A stretch of DNA of 64,000 nucleotides from Oscillospiraceae bacterium (lineage in GTDB: Bacteria; Bacillota; Clostridia; Oscillospirales; Oscillospiraceae). The notes under the pieces are model-generated. The model was not told the DNA's origin, made no database searches, and was given only the letters and a program-made list of their open reading frames with translations. Shown in pieces: positions 25,239 through 34,099 of the stretch (the stretch's first letter is position 1; each line of letters opens with the position of its first letter). The DNA lies in contig CADBWQ010000010.1 of assembly GCA_902798545.1 (NCBI GenBank), positions 1-64,000 on the forward strand, given 5' to 3'. The position numbers and the translations under genes are program-made.

Positions 25239-26000
25239 ATGAGAATTGCAGTAATAACCGGAGCCTCCGCCGGAATCGGAAGAGAGTTTGTCCTTGCCAT
25301 CGACCGGCAGGAACAGCTGGATGAGATCTGGGTCATCGCGCGCCGCACTGATCGGCTGGAAGCGCTGAAGGAGATGTGTCGTACACCGATTCGGCCGATC
25401 CCGCTGGATCTGTCAGATCTTCAGTCCATGGAGAGATACCAGGCTGTGCTGGAGCGCGAAAAGCCGGAGATCGGCATTTTGGTTAATGCCGCGGGATTTG
25501 GTGTGTTCGGTCCCTTTGCAGAGAAAGATCTGGAGAAGCAGCTTTCCAGTGTAACAGTGAATTCACTGGCATTGACAGGAATGTGCCATATAAGCATTCC
25601 GTATATGAAACACGGTGACAGTATCATTAACATGGGTTCAAATTCTGCCTGGCAACCGGTCCCGTATCAGACCGTGTACGGAGCCAGCAAGAGCTATGTT
25701 CTGAACTTCTCCCGTGCGCTGTGGCGCGAACTGAAGCCCAAGGGAATCCGCGTGATGTGCGTGTGCCCGGGGTGGATAAGAACCGAGTTTCAGCAGGTCG
25801 CCCACCATGATGAATATGTGAAATATGTGGACATCTGGTATGAACCGCAGGAGGTGGCAGAGCAGGCCATGAAGGACCTCAGAAAGGGAAAGATCGTCTC
25901 GATCCTCGGTCATCCGGTGCGCAGACAGGTCCGACTGGTAAAATTCCTCCCTGTGAAGTTTGTGATGGATACCTGGTGCAGGCAGCAGGGGATCAAGTAA
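25239..26000 (+). CDS. Short-chain dehydrogenase/reductase, YqjQ/DltE-like
   Basis: The 253-residue SDR has TGASAGIG at 7-14, NAAGFGVFG near 86, and the catalytic Ser plus YGASKSYVLNFS. GWIRTEF follows in the substrate region. It resembles oxidoreductases of unknown substrate in Firmicutes. The ATG at 25239 has AGGAG upstream. It stands alone between a terminator and a non-coding gap of about 245 bases. Confidence 0.82.
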   Translation: MRIAVITGASAGIGREFVLAIDRQEQLDEIWVIARRTDRLEALKEMCRTPIRPIPLDLSDLQSMERYQAVLEREKPEIGILVNAAGFGVFGPFAEKDLEKQLSSVTVNSLALTGMCHISIPYMKHGDSIINMGSNSAWQPVPYQTVYGASKSYVLNFSRALWRELKPKGIRVMCVCPGWIRTEFQQVAHHDEYVKYVDIWYEPQEVAEQAMKDLRKGKIVSILGHPVRRQVRLVKFLPVKFVMDTWCRQQGIK

Positions 26001-26246
26001 ACATAAACACGTCGATCGCAGCATTCAGGAGAATATCCAATTCGGTGCGGAACATGACCGGATCTCCATGCCAGACGCTATGGCCAACCTCAGGGTGTGC
26101 GGGCTGGAGGGGATCCGGGTAAGCCCTGACGGCATGGGGAAAACCAGGACCCTTATCAGAAGAACCGTATTTCTCGCACGGATGCGCAATCGGACGACGC
26201 TGAGAAACCGGATGTGCAAATAAGCAATTAAGGGAGGGAATATACG

Positions 26247-26813
26247 ATGCTTGATTTAGACCAAATAAAAGAACAGAGCCGGACTGCCGCAGCCGAGGTT
26301 TGTGAAGCTTCCGGAATTAAACCGGGACAGATTTTTGTGGTTGGCTGTTCTTCGAGCGAAGTTCTTGGTAACCGGATAGGAACAACAACCAATGTTGATG
26401 TGGCAGGAGCAATCTATGACGGTATCTCTTCCGTCCTGGAGGAACGACGCATATACCTGGCAGGACAGTGCTGTGAGCATCTGAATCGTGCCCTCGTAAT
26501 TGAAGAGGCCGCGCTGGAGAAGTACGGATTCGAGCAGGTGAATGCGATTCCACAACCCAATCATGCAGGCGGAGCCTTTGCAACCGTCTGCTACAGGAGA
26601 ATGAAGGCTCCGGTAGTGACGGAAAGCATTCATATGCAGGCTGTCGCAGGAATTGATATCGGCGGGACACTGATCGGGATGCATATCCATCCGACTGTCG
26701 TGCCGCTCAGAATATCGCTGAGAAAGATCGGCGAAGCGGCAATTGTATGTGCCCGACGCCGAGCACGATATATCGGAGGCGCGAGGGCTGTTTACGATGA
26801 GAAACTGATGTAA
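26247..26813 (+). CDS. TIGR01440 / UPF0340 family protein (YwlG-like)
   Basis: The 188-residue protein is full length for the YwlG family found next to glyA in Bacillus. Conserved blocks VVGCSSSEVLGNRIG (31-45), AGQCCEHLNRALVIEE and PQPNHAGGAFA are present. The fold is nucleoside-hydrolase-like by family assignment, but its activity is unknown. AGGGAGGG precedes the ATG. Here it is next to a small secreted protein and not glyA. Confidence 0.85.
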   Translation: MLDLDQIKEQSRTAAAEVCEASGIKPGQIFVVGCSSSEVLGNRIGTTTNVDVAGAIYDGISSVLEERRIYLAGQCCEHLNRALVIEEAALEKYGFEQVNAIPQPNHAGGAFATVCYRRMKAPVVTESIHMQAVAGIDIGGTLIGMHIHPTVVPLRISLRKIGEAAIVCARRRARYIGGARAVYDEKLM

Positions 26814-26852
26814 TCATCATCCTTTTAAACCATTAACAGGAGGGACACTCAA

Positions 26853-27209
26853 ATGAAAAAACTAGCTGTTTGTATTCTGTTGCTCATCATCCTTTCGAGC
26901 TCTGCCCCGGCATTTGCAGAAGAGTGGGATATGTCAATATCAACTGAGGTTACAGAAGAGATTCAGAATAGTTTCGATGAAGCGATGGAAAATCTCGTGG
27001 GTGTGAATTATACACCTGTCGCCGTCCTTGGTGCACAGGATAATACCTATTGCATCCTATGCAAAGCTACAGTGCTTTACCCTGAGGCGAAGCCGTACAA
27101 TGTGCTTGTTTATCTGAAGGGAACCGAAATTCAGAACGTCTATGAGCTGTGGATAGAAAAGCACGCTGAAAAAGAGCCTGCCACAGACGGAACGACAAAT
27201 TGTGCATGA
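26853..27209 (+). CDS. Small secreted protein of unknown function
   Basis: The 118-residue product starts with a classic signal peptide (MKKLAVCILLLIILSSS) cleaved near AFA at residue 22, then about 95 mostly beta-type residues with two cysteines (CILCKA). AGGAGG precedes the ATG 40 bases after the YwlG-like gene, so co-transcription is likely. I do not recognise the family. Confidence 0.6.
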   Translation: MKKLAVCILLLIILSSSAPAFAEEWDMSISTEVTEEIQNSFDEAMENLVGVNYTPVAVLGAQDNTYCILCKATVLYPEAKPYNVLVYLKGTEIQNVYELWIEKHAEKEPATDGTTNCA

Positions 27210-27461
27210 CTGCATGTTAACAGGCACGCATGGCAGGAAGAGAAAATGATCCACAGCCCCAAACCGATCTACACCAATTCAAACTGCAGAAGGATGGGGC
27301 AGGAGAAGGGAGAATCCGGTTTCCGCGTAACCGGTTTTCCCAATGGTGACATATCATTCGGCCGGAGGCGGACGGCAGTGTTATTTACAATTAAGACCTA
27401 TATTTTCAAGCTGCGCGGGGGTAGAATACAAATAACTTAGAATGCATTGGAGGGATTGTCT

Positions 27462-27617
27462 GTGAAGAAAAGCGTTCTTTTTCTGATCGTCTGTCTTCTG
27501 TTCGGCTGCTGCGTATACACACACCGTCGTGTCATTCATGCCTGGCTGAACGGAGAGCCGATGCCCAAAGCACCAAAATGGCATTGCTGGGTAAAGCCGG
27601 AAAACAGAAAAAGCTGA
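27462..27617 (+). CDS. Small membrane-anchored protein of 51 residues
   Basis: A GTG-started frame with GGAGG eight bases upstream encodes a short protein with an N-terminal hydrophobic helix (VLFLIVCLLFGCCVY) and a basic, tryptophan-containing tail (WHCWVKPENRKS). FGCC resembles a lipobox, so it may be a small lipoprotein or single-pass protein. A terminator begins three bases after its stop. Function unknown. Confidence 0.6.
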   Translation: MKKSVLFLIVCLLFGCCVYTHRRVIHAWLNGEPMPKAPKWHCWVKPENRKS

Positions 27618-27619
27618 GT

Positions 27620-27645
27620 AAAAGCCGCCCTGCGGGGCGGCTTTT
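27620..27645 (+). terminator. Terminator after the 51-residue gene
   Basis: AAAAGCCGCCC, a TGCG loop and GGGCGGCTTTT form a perfect eleven-base-pair hairpin ending in TTTT. Confidence 0.9.
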
Positions 27646-27745
27646 ACTGTTGTCTGGACTTTCCTGGTTATACGGTATCCCGTTGCCCGACGGTTGACGA
27701 CAGAAAACCGCAAGGCATATCCGGTTAACGGCTTCAAACGTCAAA

Positions 27746-27776
27746 ATGCATAAAATAAGCCACTTTTTTTATGCAT
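27746..27776. repeat. Perfect inverted repeat upstream of the molybdopterin-binding gene
   Basis: ATGCATAAAA (27746-27755) and TTTTATGCAT (27767-27776) are exact ten-base arms around eleven bases, some 110 bases before the start codon. No T-tract follows on the plus strand. It may be an operator for a molybdate-responsive or other regulator. Confidence 0.45.
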
Positions 27777-27886
27777 ACTGCCGATTTTTCTGTCAAGACC
27801 TGTTTTTTGCTATTTTTTAATTTATAATAAGAACGAATCTTTTTAATTTACAATTCGCTTTTGAAAACAAGACGGGAGGAATACCC

Positions 27887-28912
27887 ATGAAACTGATGAA
27901 GACCGAGGATGCAGTAGGCCAGGTCCTGTGTCATGATATTACGCAGATTATACGCGGTGTTACGAAAGACGCTGTGTTCCGCAAAGGACATGTGATTCAG
28001 CCGGAGGATGTGCCGGTGCTGCTGAGCGTTGGAAAGGACACAGTCTATATTTGGGAAAATGATGAGACCATGCTGCATGAAAATGATGCAGCCTATATTC
28101 TGCGGGATATCTGCATGAATGAGAATATGACAGCCACAGAGCCGAAAGAGGGCAAGATCGAGTTAATAGCCGAAGAGGATGGCCTGTTCCTTGTGGATCT
28201 GGAGCGGCTGCGCGCAGTGAACGCACTGGGCGATATGATGATTGCAACAAGGGCTTCCGGTTTCATGGTTAAGAAGGGCGATAAGCTCTGTGGCACACGT
28301 GTGATCCCACTGGTGATCAAGAAGGAGCGAATGGAAGCGGCAAAGCAGGCCGCGGGCGACAGACCCATTATGACGCTGGTCCCTGTAAAGCCGAAGAAGT
28401 ACGGCCTGGTCACCACAGGAAATGAAGTTTTCTACGGTCGGATTGAAGACACCTTCACTCCGGTTATCAAGACAAAGATGGCGGAGTTCGGTTGTGAGAT
28501 GCAGGAGCATGTGGTGCTCAATGACGACCATGAGAAGATCACAGCCGCGATTCGGGAGATGCTGGGGAAAGGCTGCGAAATGGTGATCTGCACCGGCGGA
28601 ATGAGCGTTGACCCGGATGACAAGACGCCGCTTGCCATCAAGAACACGGGAGCGAACATCGTCTCCTACGGCGCACCGGTTCTGCCGGGAGCCATGTTCG
28701 TGCTGGCCTATACAGACGACGGACGGCCGGTCTGCGGTCTGCCCGGCTGCGTCATGTATGCGAAACGGACGATCTTCGACCTGGTCCTGCCGTATCTGGT
28801 GACGGATACCCCGGTGACGAAAGAACATCTGGCCGGACTGGGCCACGGCGGCCTCTGTCTCAACTGCAAGGTCTGTCATTTCCCGAACTGCGGGTTTGGA
28901 AAAGGCGTCTGA
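27887..28912 (+). CDS. Molybdopterin-binding protein (MoeA/MogA-domain, molybdenum hydroxylase system type)
   Basis: The 341-residue protein has a MogA/MoeA-type molybdopterin-binding domain: VTTGNEVFYGR (near 180), CTGGMSVDPDDKTP (near 239) and GLPGCVMYAKRT. It is shorter than MoeA. Unusually it ends in a cysteine cluster, CLNCKVCHFPNC, that could bind metal. It precedes modABC and the XdhC/MocA genes, so a role in molybdate sensing or insertion for a molybdenum hydroxylase is likely. GGAGG is seven bases upstream of the ATG. Confidence 0.82.
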   Translation: MKLMKTEDAVGQVLCHDITQIIRGVTKDAVFRKGHVIQPEDVPVLLSVGKDTVYIWENDETMLHENDAAYILRDICMNENMTATEPKEGKIELIAEEDGLFLVDLERLRAVNALGDMMIATRASGFMVKKGDKLCGTRVIPLVIKKERMEAAKQAAGDRPIMTLVPVKPKKYGLVTTGNEVFYGRIEDTFTPVIKTKMAEFGCEMQEHVVLNDDHEKITAAIREMLGKGCEMVICTGGMSVDPDDKTPLAIKNTGANIVSYGAPVLPGAMFVLAYTDDGRPVCGLPGCVMYAKRTIFDLVLPYLVTDTPVTKEHLAGLGHGGLCLNCKVCHFPNCGFGKGV

Positions 28913-28947
28913 AGAAAGACATCAGAACAAAAATCACATCCCGGTCA

Positions 28948-28964
28948 CACGCCAAAATGGCGTG
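28948..28964. repeat. Inverted repeat upstream of modA
   Basis: CACGCCA and TGGCGTG are exact seven-base arms around AAA, about 85 bases before the modA start. It is a candidate operator or a short transcript hairpin after the preceding gene. Confidence 0.4.
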
Positions 28965-29049
28965 CTGGACAAGCGCATCGTATATGAACGGTGAAATACC
29001 CGTTTGTATAAATTAAAATCCCTGAAATATGGGAAGAAGGAGAAACCAC

Positions 29050-29934
29050 ATGAAAAAAGCACTTTCCCTGCTGCTTGCGCTGACGATGGTGTTCGCGCTG
29101 GCCGTACCGAGTGCCTTCGCCGCCGATGCGGAGAAGACAGAACTGATTGTCTTTGCCGCTGCCTCGATGACGGAGACACTGACCCAGATCAAGGACCTCT
29201 ATGAGGCTGAAAACCCCGGTGTGACCCTGGTCTACAACTTTGACTCTTCCGGTACTCTGAAGACTCAGATCCAGGAAGGCGCGGACTGCGATGTGTTCAT
29301 CTCCGCAGCTCCGAAGCAGATGAATCAGTTGGACATCACGGCTGATCCCGAAGTGAACACGGATAAACTGGACTTTGTTCTGGAAGGCAGCCGCCTCAAC
29401 CTCCTGGAGAACAAGGTCGTCCTGGCTGTTCCCGAAGGCAACCCCAAGGGAATTGAAAGCTTTGATCAACTGGCTGAGCTGTTGGCTGCCGGAGATGTGT
29501 TCCTGGCCATGGGCAACAGCGATGTTCCGGTCGGACAGTACACCCAGAAGATCCTTGCCTACTATGGCCTGGATGAAGAGGCACTGGCCAAGGCCGGCAG
29601 TGTTACCTACGGCACCAATGTGAAGGAAGTCACCACCCAGGTTTCCGAGGCGAGTGTCGACTGCGGTGTTGTCTATGCCACCGACGCTTTCTCCGCAGGC
29701 CTTGACAACGTAGACGCGGCAACTGCCGAGATGTGCGGACAGGTGATCTATCCGGCAGCTGTCCTGAACATCAGCAAGAATCCGGAAGCCGCCCAGGCAT
29801 TCCTGGACTACCTGACCGGACCGGAGGCCACCGAGGTCTTTGAGTCTGTCGGATTCTCCGCCATGACGGTGGAGGCTGAAGCTGAACCGACTCCGGCGCC
29901 TGAAGCTTCTCCGGAAGCAACCCCCGCGGCCTGA
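29050..29934 (+). CDS. modA: Molybdate ABC transporter substrate-binding protein
   Basis: The 294-residue protein has a signal peptide cleaved near AFA (about residue 24) and the ModA ligand motifs FAAASMTETL and FDSSGTLKTQIQEGADCDVF (about 43-80), with the serines that hold the oxyanion. It ends in a Pro/Glu/Ala-rich tail of about 20 residues and has no lipobox cysteine, unusual for a Gram-positive binding protein. AAGGAG precedes the ATG at 29050; an upstream in-frame ATG overlaps that site. It feeds ModB and ModC. Confidence 0.93.
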   Translation: MKKALSLLLALTMVFALAVPSAFAADAEKTELIVFAAASMTETLTQIKDLYEAENPGVTLVYNFDSSGTLKTQIQEGADCDVFISAAPKQMNQLDITADPEVNTDKLDFVLEGSRLNLLENKVVLAVPEGNPKGIESFDQLAELLAAGDVFLAMGNSDVPVGQYTQKILAYYGLDEEALAKAGSVTYGTNVKEVTTQVSEASVDCGVVYATDAFSAGLDNVDAATAEMCGQVIYPAAVLNISKNPEAAQAFLDYLTGPEATEVFESVGFSAMTVEAEAEPTPAPEASPEATPAA

Positions 29935-29996
29935 TCATACCGGATTGATTCAGACAGCGGGCAGAATTTACCTGCCCGCTGTCTTGGAGTATTGCT

Positions 29997-30671
29997 ATGA
30001 CGTTTGACTGGTACCCCCTCTGGAATTCCCTGCGCATTGCGGCGATCAGTTGTGTGCTGGTGTTTTTTCTCGGTATATTCTTTGCCTATTATGCCGCCAG
30101 ACTGCCGCGGGCTGTCAAAGGCGTGCTGGATGTGTTCCTCACGCTGCCGATGGTGCTGCCGCCAACGGTTTGCGGCTATTTCCTGCTGCTCATCTTCGGC
30201 GTAAAGCGCCCGCTCGGCATCTTCCTTCTGCAGTTTGGCATCAAGTTCGTCATGACCTGGTACGGCGGCGTACTGGCGGCCTCAGTGGTGGCCTTCCCGC
30301 TGATGTATCGGACGGCGAGAGGCGCTTTTGAGAGCTTTGACCGGACCCTGGCCTATTCCGGACAGACCCTTGGACTCAGCAATACCTATATCTTCTGGCG
30401 AATCCGCATGCCCGCCTGCCGGCAGGGCATCCTCGCCGGAACCGTGCTGGCCTTTGCCCGGGCTCTGGGCGAGTACGGCGCCACCAGCATGCTGATCGGT
30501 TATACCCCGGGACGCACCGCGACCATCTCCACGACGGTCTATCAGCTTTGGCGGACCAACGACGAGAAAGGCGCCATGTTCTGGGTGCTCATTAACCTTG
30601 CCATCAGCACGGTGGTGCTGCTCACGGTAAACATGCTGGAGGCAAGGCAGAAGAAGGCGGTGAAGGCATGA
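29997..30671 (+). CDS. modB: Molybdate ABC transporter permease
   Basis: The 224-residue membrane protein has five to six hydrophobic helices and the permease EAA-type loop GQTLGLSNTYIFWRIRMP (about 121-138), with LAFARALGEYGATSML beyond it as in ModB. It starts 62 bases after modA, and its stop overlaps modC (ATGA). Confidence 0.93.
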   Translation: MTFDWYPLWNSLRIAAISCVLVFFLGIFFAYYAARLPRAVKGVLDVFLTLPMVLPPTVCGYFLLLIFGVKRPLGIFLLQFGIKFVMTWYGGVLAASVVAFPLMYRTARGAFESFDRTLAYSGQTLGLSNTYIFWRIRMPACRQGILAGTVLAFARALGEYGATSMLIGYTPGRTATISTTVYQLWRTNDEKGAMFWVLINLAISTVVLLTVNMLEARQKKAVKA

Positions 30672-31711
30672 GTCTGATCGTCGATATCCACAGAGCGCTG
30701 GGCGCGTTCACTTTGGACGTATCCTTCAAGGCGGAAAACGGCGTCACCTGTCTGCTGGGTGCTTCCGGCTGCGGCAAGAGCTTCACGCTCAAGTGCATCG
30801 CCGGGATCGAAAAGCCGGACAGTGGCCATATCGAGCTGGACGGCGTGGTACTCTATGACTCCGAAAAGCACATCAACCTCCCGCCTCAGAAGCGGCAGGT
30901 CGGCTATCTTTTCCAGAACTATGCCCTGTTCCCGAATATGACAGTGCGGCAGAACATCCTTTGCGGCCTGCATCGGGAGAAAAACCGAGCGGAGAAGGAA
31001 CGGAAGCTCGGAGAAATGATGAAGCTGATGCAGCTGGAAGGACTGGAAAACCATCGGCCGGCGCAGCTCTCCGGCGGACAGCAGCAGCGCGTAGCCCTCG
31101 CCAGGATCATGGTCAATGAACCACGGATGCTGATGCTGGACGAGCCGTTTTCGGCCCTGGACGCCCATCTGCGCGACTCGCTGAAAATCGAACTGCGTGA
31201 TATGCTGCATCGCTTCGGGCACGAGGTGCTTATGGTGACGCACAGCAGGGAAGAGGCTTACAACATGAGCAGCCGGATCGCTGTCATGGATCGGGGAAAG
31301 CTTCTTACCATCAAGGATACCAAAGATCTTTTCGCAGATCCGGGAAGTGTCCCTGCGGCAGTTCTTACCGGTTGTAAGAACATCGCCACGGCCAGAAAGA
31401 GCGGAGACCACGAGGTGGAGGTGCCTGACTGGGGAATCCGGTTCCAGACCTCACAAAAAGTCCGGGAGGGACTCACCGCAATCGGAATCCGCGCGCACTA
31501 TTTCAACACCCAGACCCAGCAGAACCGCTTTCCGGTTGTGTATGTAGAAGAAATGGAGGAACCCTTCGAGGTCATTCTGCAGTTCCGCTATGCGGGACAG
31601 AGGCCGGACTGCCCGCCGGTCTGGTGGAGACTCAGCAAGGAAAAACGCCCCCGGGAGTTCCCGGAAATGCTGGGGATCGCCCCGGCAAACATCTTATTGC
31701 TTTATGAATAA
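30668..31711 (+). CDS. modC: Molybdate ABC transporter ATP-binding protein
   Basis: The 347-residue ATPase has Walker A LGASGCGKSFT (about 31-41), signature LSGGQQQR, Walker B MLMLDEPF and the switch histidine in VTHSREEA. A C-terminal extension of about 110 residues corresponds to the regulatory TOBE region, though its oxyanion-binding motif looks degenerate. Coupled to modB by a four-base overlap. Confidence 0.93.
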   Translation: MSLIVDIHRALGAFTLDVSFKAENGVTCLLGASGCGKSFTLKCIAGIEKPDSGHIELDGVVLYDSEKHINLPPQKRQVGYLFQNYALFPNMTVRQNILCGLHREKNRAEKERKLGEMMKLMQLEGLENHRPAQLSGGQQQRVALARIMVNEPRMLMLDEPFSALDAHLRDSLKIELRDMLHRFGHEVLMVTHSREEAYNMSSRIAVMDRGKLLTIKDTKDLFADPGSVPAAVLTGCKNIATARKSGDHEVEVPDWGIRFQTSQKVREGLTAIGIRAHYFNTQTQQNRFPVVYVEEMEEPFEVILQFRYAGQRPDCPPVWWRLSKEKRPREFPEMLGIAPANILLLYE

Positions 31712-31726
31712 AAGGAGAGTATACAT

Positions 31727-31939
31727 ATGAAACTCAGCGCAAGAAATCAGTTCAAGGGCACCATCGTTGACATTCAGGAAGGCGCAGTCAACGGCATCGT
31801 GAAGATCGACATCGGCGGCGGCAATGTCATGAGCGCCACCATTTCCATGAACGCAATCAGGGAGCTCGGCCTTAAGGTTGGCGGCGAAGCCTATGCCGTC
31901 GTAAAGGCGACCTCTGTTATGGTCGGCGTCGACGAGTAA
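31727..31939 (+). CDS. Molbindin-like TOBE domain protein (Mop)
   Basis: The 70-residue protein is a single TOBE/Mop domain: SARNQFKGTI (4-13), GIVKIDIGGG and VGGEAYAVVKATSVMVGVD. Free Mop proteins form oligomers that store or buffer molybdate in the cytoplasm. It lies 15 bases after modC, with AGGAG before the ATG, and ends the molybdate operon. Confidence 0.93.
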   Translation: MKLSARNQFKGTIVDIQEGAVNGIVKIDIGGGNVMSATISMNAIRELGLKVGGEAYAVVKATSVMVGVDE

Positions 31940-31966
31940 TCCGCAGAAAAAACCGCACATGCAGGT

Positions 31967-32006
31967 ATCACCCCGGTACGGATCTCAGAATCTGCACCGG
32001 GGTGAT
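31967..32006. terminator. Hairpin between the convergent mop and xdhC genes
   Basis: ATCACCCCGGT and ACCGGGGTGAT form a perfect eleven-base-pair stem. On the minus strand a T-run follows after some 20 bases, so it more likely ends the xdhC transcript; it may act on both strands. Confidence 0.55.
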
Positions 32007-32039
32007 GGCGTGTGAAATAGGATTTCTGATGACAGACGG

Positions 32040-33074
32040 TCAGGCTTCGCTGCCATCCTCAATGAGGACACGCATCGTGCCGCCGCAGACCATGCCGTCG
32101 GACTCCGCGACCTCGCCCGTAAGGTCGATGTCGAAGAGACGGTAACGGCCGGTACCGATGATGCGGACCGCATCCTGGATGACGGCAGCCTCGCTGCAGC
32201 CGCCGCCGATGGAACCGGTGACCTTGCCGAGCGGGCTTACCGACATCTTTGCGCCGGTCCCGCGGGGCGTGGATCCCCTGGTCTCAATGACAGTGACGAT
32301 GGCTTTCGGATCGTGGTTCTCCGCCAGATATTCCAGCGTGGAGAGCTCAAGGTCCGAGTCGGCACAGCTGCGGCCGGGGGCGCCATGCTCGGGTTTGCGC
32401 TTGTAGGCGATGACCTCGGAGAGTATGGAAATTGCAATCTCCGCAGGAGTGATGGCGCCGATGTCCAGACCGATGGGGGTGCAGATTTGGGAAAGACGGT
32501 CGGAATCGTACCCCTCTTCCGCTAACATCTCGAGAAGCCCTTTTGTACGGCGACGGGAGCCAATCATGCCGAGATATGCGGGCATCTGGCCGGGAAGCAG
32601 TGCACGCAGGCAGTCGGCGTCATGCCGGTGGCCGCGGGTTATGACGATCACAAAGTCGAAGGGCGTGATGCCAAGCTTCCGTATGCCGTTGTCAAAGCTG
32701 TCACAGATCACTTCCTTTGCATCCGGGAAACGTCTCCTGTTGGCAAAGTCCGGGCGGTCGTCAATCACATGAACCGCGAAGCCGCATTTGGTTCCAAACT
32801 CACAGACCGGCAGAGCAATGTGTCCCCCGCCGAGGACGATCAGACGTTCCTGGGGCATCACAGGTTCGCGTACCGTGAGACAGTCTCCATCATATTCTGC
32901 CGTTACGCGGGCAAAGCTCCGTCCCTTCGGGTCGATAACCGGGGTAACACCGGCGTTCAGCTCACGGCGGAGGCCTGTTGCGAGATCGCCCGACTCACCG
33001 TGAATCACGGTCTCGACGGTGACGGGCTCAATACGGGCAAGATGCTCCAAGAGTTCAGCATAAAGATTTGACAT
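32040..33074 (-). CDS. XdhC/CoxI-family molybdenum hydroxylase maturation protein, permuted domain order
   Basis: The 344-residue protein has an N-terminal Rossmann-type XdhC domain (LIVLGGGHIALPVCEFG near 78; ITRGHRHDADCL; YLGMIGSRRR) and a C-terminal XdhC/CoxI segment (IETRGSTPRGTGAKM near 260; GSIGGGCSE). In typical XdhC the CoxI segment comes first. XdhC binds and sulfurates the molybdenum cofactor for hydroxylases such as xanthine dehydrogenase. The start was taken at the second ATG (33074), nine bases from AGGAG; the first overlaps that site. Confidence 0.88.
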   Translation of the reverse strand: MSNLYAELLEHLARIEPVTVETVIHGESGDLATGLRRELNAGVTPVIDPKGRSFARVTAEYDGDCLTVREPVMPQERLIVLGGGHIALPVCEFGTKCGFAVHVIDDRPDFANRRRFPDAKEVICDSFDNGIRKLGITPFDFVIVITRGHRHDADCLRALLPGQMPAYLGMIGSRRRTKGLLEMLAEEGYDSDRLSQICTPIGLDIGAITPAEIAISILSEVIAYKRKPEHGAPGRSCADSDLELSTLEYLAENHDPKAIVTVIETRGSTPRGTGAKMSVSPLGKVTGSIGGGCSEAAVIQDAVRIIGTGRYRLFDIDLTGEVAESDGMVCGGTMRVLIEDGSEA

Positions 33075-33079
33075 CAAAA

Positions 33080-34099
33080 TCATCTCCTGACAATTTGTTT
33101 TTCAAGAGCCAAGGCAGCTTCATAACGGTGTGCATGGGCGGTTTTTGCTTCCTCGGTTTCGCACTTCAACGCACTGGCGGAGAAGCGCTCCTCCAGCGTG
33201 ACACGCTGTGTACCCAGGATATGTTTGTCCGCGAGATACAGAACAGAGGCCTCGTCAATGGCAATTCTTTCACAGTCGTGATGCTGCACAATAACATCCG
33301 CGACATCGGGGTATCCCAGAGCACGAATCCATACGGCTCCCGTCACGGCATGGTTCGGTTCGGCACGGGCAACATCATGCAGCAGCGATGCGGCCAGCAG
33401 CAGGTTCCGATCCAGTGCAGACTGATCGGTCGGAAGCCCATCAGCCAGACGAAGGGCTTCTTCGGCAACCGCCCGGCAGTGGGCTATCACAGGCTCCTGC
33501 GCTCCTGCAGCCTGCAGCACGGACATGCAGACTTCTTCCGTGAGTTTCGGATGAGGAATCTTCCCAATCTCCAGAGGGTTCAGCTGCTGTCCGTCCCATG
33601 CCACCCGCGAGATTGATGTGTGCAGCAGTTTCGGACGGCTGCCGGTGATGCTGTCAATGGCAGATTTGTGGCTGACGACAACGATATCGCCTTCCGTCTC
33701 CTCCAGACAGTGCAGGATGGCGGCATGCATCCGCAAGCTTACGGATTCCATTGTTTCGGCCCCTTCAGGCCAGAGGTGTGGATTGTTTTCCCGGGCTGCA
33801 TAGAGCGTGGGAAAACGGGTTTTGATCTCTGTGAAGGAGAGTCCATCCCAGACGCCCATGTCCTGCTCCTCCAGTCCTTCCCGGATCATGGGCGACGGAC
33901 AGAGAGGGCGGGCTGTGTCGATGGCACGGATGAGATGGCTGCAGAAGACCGGCTTGTCGAGAAGTTCCGGAACAAAGGGGAGCAGGGCAGCCTGCATGCG
34001 CCCGACGGTCCCAAGCGGAAGATCCGTGCGTCCGACGCACCAGCGCTCGCCAACGGGAATATCCGGCATGGCATGCCGGACCAGGTAAACCTGACGCAT
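33080..34099 (-). CDS. Histidine phosphatase / HD-domain fusion protein
   Basis: The 339-residue protein starts with a phosphoglycerate-mutase-like histidine phosphatase domain (YLVRHAMPD at 5-13, about 1-185; second histidine in VVSHKSAID) and continues with an HD metal-dependent hydrolase domain (ASLLHDVARAEPNH near 237; HHDCERIAIDEAS). It lies between mocA and xdhC with a one-base overlap upstream and a five-base gap downstream, so it serves the same cofactor pathway. The substrate may be a phosphorylated pterin or nucleotide; this is inference. Confidence 0.8.
   Translation of the reverse strand: MRQVYLVRHAMPDIPVGERWCVGRTDLPLGTVGRMQAALLPFVPELLDKPVFCSHLIRAIDTARPLCPSPMIREGLEEQDMGVWDGLSFTEIKTRFPTLYAARENNPHLWPEGAETMESVSLRMHAAILHCLEETEGDIVVVSHKSAIDSITGSRPKLLHTSISRVAWDGQQLNPLEIGKIPHPKLTEEVCMSVLQAAGAQEPVIAHCRAVAEEALRLADGLPTDQSALDRNLLLAASLLHDVARAEPNHAVTGAVWIRALGYPDVADVIVQHHDCERIAIDEASVLYLADKHILGTQRVTLEERFSASALKCETEEAKTAHAHRYEAALALEKQIVRR

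Noticed and set aside
26001-26246. 50-codon frame from 26067 ending RMCK
   Set aside because: No ribosome-binding site, arginine-rich composition, no promoter; most likely non-coding or decayed.
27246-27440. 64-codon frame upstream of the 51-residue gene
   Set aside because: Poor ribosome-binding site and a hairpin (27316-27334) within it; composition not protein-like.
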